Shown here piece after piece: positions 63,407 to 64,000 of a stretch of DNA of 64,000 bases; position 1 is the stretch's first letter, and the number at the start of each line of letters is the position of its first letter. Position numbers and translations under genes: made by a program. The stretch covers positions 62,001 through 126,000 of the forward strand of contig CALOAB010000016.1 in the NCBI GenBank assembly GCA_942491185.1, written 5' to 3'. Under the pieces are notes generated by a model. The model saw only the letters and a program-made list of their open reading frames with translations, was not told where the DNA came from and made no database searches. This stretch comes from SLRI01 sp942491185 (GTDB taxonomy: Bacteria; Pseudomonadota; Alphaproteobacteria; Geminicoccales; Geminicoccaceae).

Positions 63407-63425
63407 GCTGAGCAGCTCCCTTGGC

Positions 63426-63911
63426 TCAGCCCGAGAGCAGATTGCCGAACGCCAGGCCGAGCAGCAGCGTGGTCACGAACCCGAGCGCGAGCAGGACCAG
63501 GCCGGAAGCGAGGTTGCCCACTCGGACAGCGTGGGTGCGGGTATGGCGTTGCAACCGTTTGGCCGGGCCACGCTGGTCGCGTCCGCCGAGCAGCACGATG
63601 TAACGCCGACCGCCCGGCCAAGGGAGCCTGAGCCGGATGTCGATCGGGTGCTCGCCCCAGGCCATCTCCTCGGCCGCCTGACGGATCGCGAGCAACTGCT
63701 CATGATCGAAAGACCGACGAACACCCCGGGGCAGGCGCAGCATCAGCGACTTGAACAGGCCGTGCCCGTCGATCGGCGGCGACCAGCTACGCTCGGTGAT
63801 GCTCTTTTGCGTGGCCTTACCTGACGACTCGACGTCGGTCTCGGCTGCGGCTGCGGCTGCGGGGCGGCGCGCAGGCGCGCGTTCAGCAATGGCGGAAGAG
63901 TGGCTCTGCAT
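63426..63911 (-). CDS. Hypothetical protein with one membrane segment
   Basis: 161 residues. An N-terminal Ala/Pro-rich stretch of about 35 residues is followed by a basic folded part, LRLPRGVRRSFDHEQLLAIR and AWGEHPIDIRLRLPWPGGRR. One hydrophobic helix (ASGLVLLALGFVTTLLLGLA) lies at the C terminus. I do not recognise the family. It is convergent with the SDR gene. The last 89 bases of the window hold nothing I can support. Confidence 0.6.
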   Translation of the reverse strand: MQSHSSAIAERAPARRPAAAAAAETDVESSGKATQKSITERSWSPPIDGHGLFKSLMLRLPRGVRRSFDHEQLLAIRQAAEEMAWGEHPIDIRLRLPWPGGRRYIVLLGGRDQRGPAKRLQRHTRTHAVRVGNLASGLVLLALGFVTTLLLGLAFGNLLSG

Positions 63912-64000
63912 GCTCAGCGGATCTCCCGTTTGCAGTCCGCAGCGGTCGTCACCCTGGCGGCGAGCGATCGATGGGACATGTTGTCAAGAGTGAGGTCCCG

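Overview
The window is about 70% GC, dense in genes and fully chromosomal in character. Gene content and arrangement point to an alphaproteobacterium, most likely of the Rhodospirillales or Geminicoccales type: an aroQ-accB-accC-aat block, a stand-alone F1 operon (atpHAGDC), hflK-hflC-DUF2065-degP, a plant-type glutamate-cysteine ligase, a TIGR01459-type HAD protein and PssD/PssE-type glycosyltransferases. This placement is inferred from family-level recognition, not from a search.

Layout. 1-7.2 kb: housekeeping genes (an aminotransferase fragment at the edge, aroQ, accBC, aat, ppc, tRNA-Glu, a conserved-looking membrane protein). 7.5-13.3 kb: a graveyard of insertion sequences. It holds IS481-like and IS1595-like remnants, then a nest in which an IS5-family element is split by an IS256-family element that is itself split by an IS30-family element. 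Inside these dead transposase genes lies a family of about 61-nt inserts, each with two hairpins; it is the most unusual thing in the window. 13.6-19.5 kb: an exopolysaccharide locus (priming phosphotransferase, methyltransferase, bipartite PssD/PssE transferase, nucleotidyltransferase-like membrane protein, O-antigen ligase/polymerase). 19.5-21.7 kb: guaD and an RluA-type pseudouridine synthase. 22.1-27.1 kb: atpHAGDC. 27.1-35.2 kb: GNAT, a frameshifted mrp, hflKC, a DUF2065 gene, degP, serB, miaA. 35.4-38.9 kb: ilvB-ilvN-ilvC. 39.1-40.3 kb: a DUF4160-DUF2442-HigA cassette whose third gene is split by a MITE. 40.5-43.4 kb: rsgA, a helically phased repeat array, a PerM/AI-2E permease. 43.6-46.2 kb: an ABC importer of the NMT1/SsuABC type. 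46.2-48.7 kb: an esterase-like lipoprotein and selO. 48.75-53.6 kb: a phosphonate operon (phnW-phnA-phnY) with a divergent, twice-frameshifted LysR gene. 53.6-56.4 kb: a decayed STAND (NB-ARC/TPR) gene. 56.4-63.9 kb: EF-hand and peptidoglycan-binding envelope proteins, ghrA, an orphan ParA, gshA, two SDRs, a HAD phosphatase and a membrane protein.

Two copies of a 275-bp MITE (16.0 and 39.7 kb) link the exopolysaccharide locus and the broken HigA gene. The phn genes form a complete route from 2-aminoethylphosphonate to acetate and phosphate. The edge aminotransferase is divergent from aroQ. The three single-base insertions in mrp and lysR may be real decay or sequence errors.
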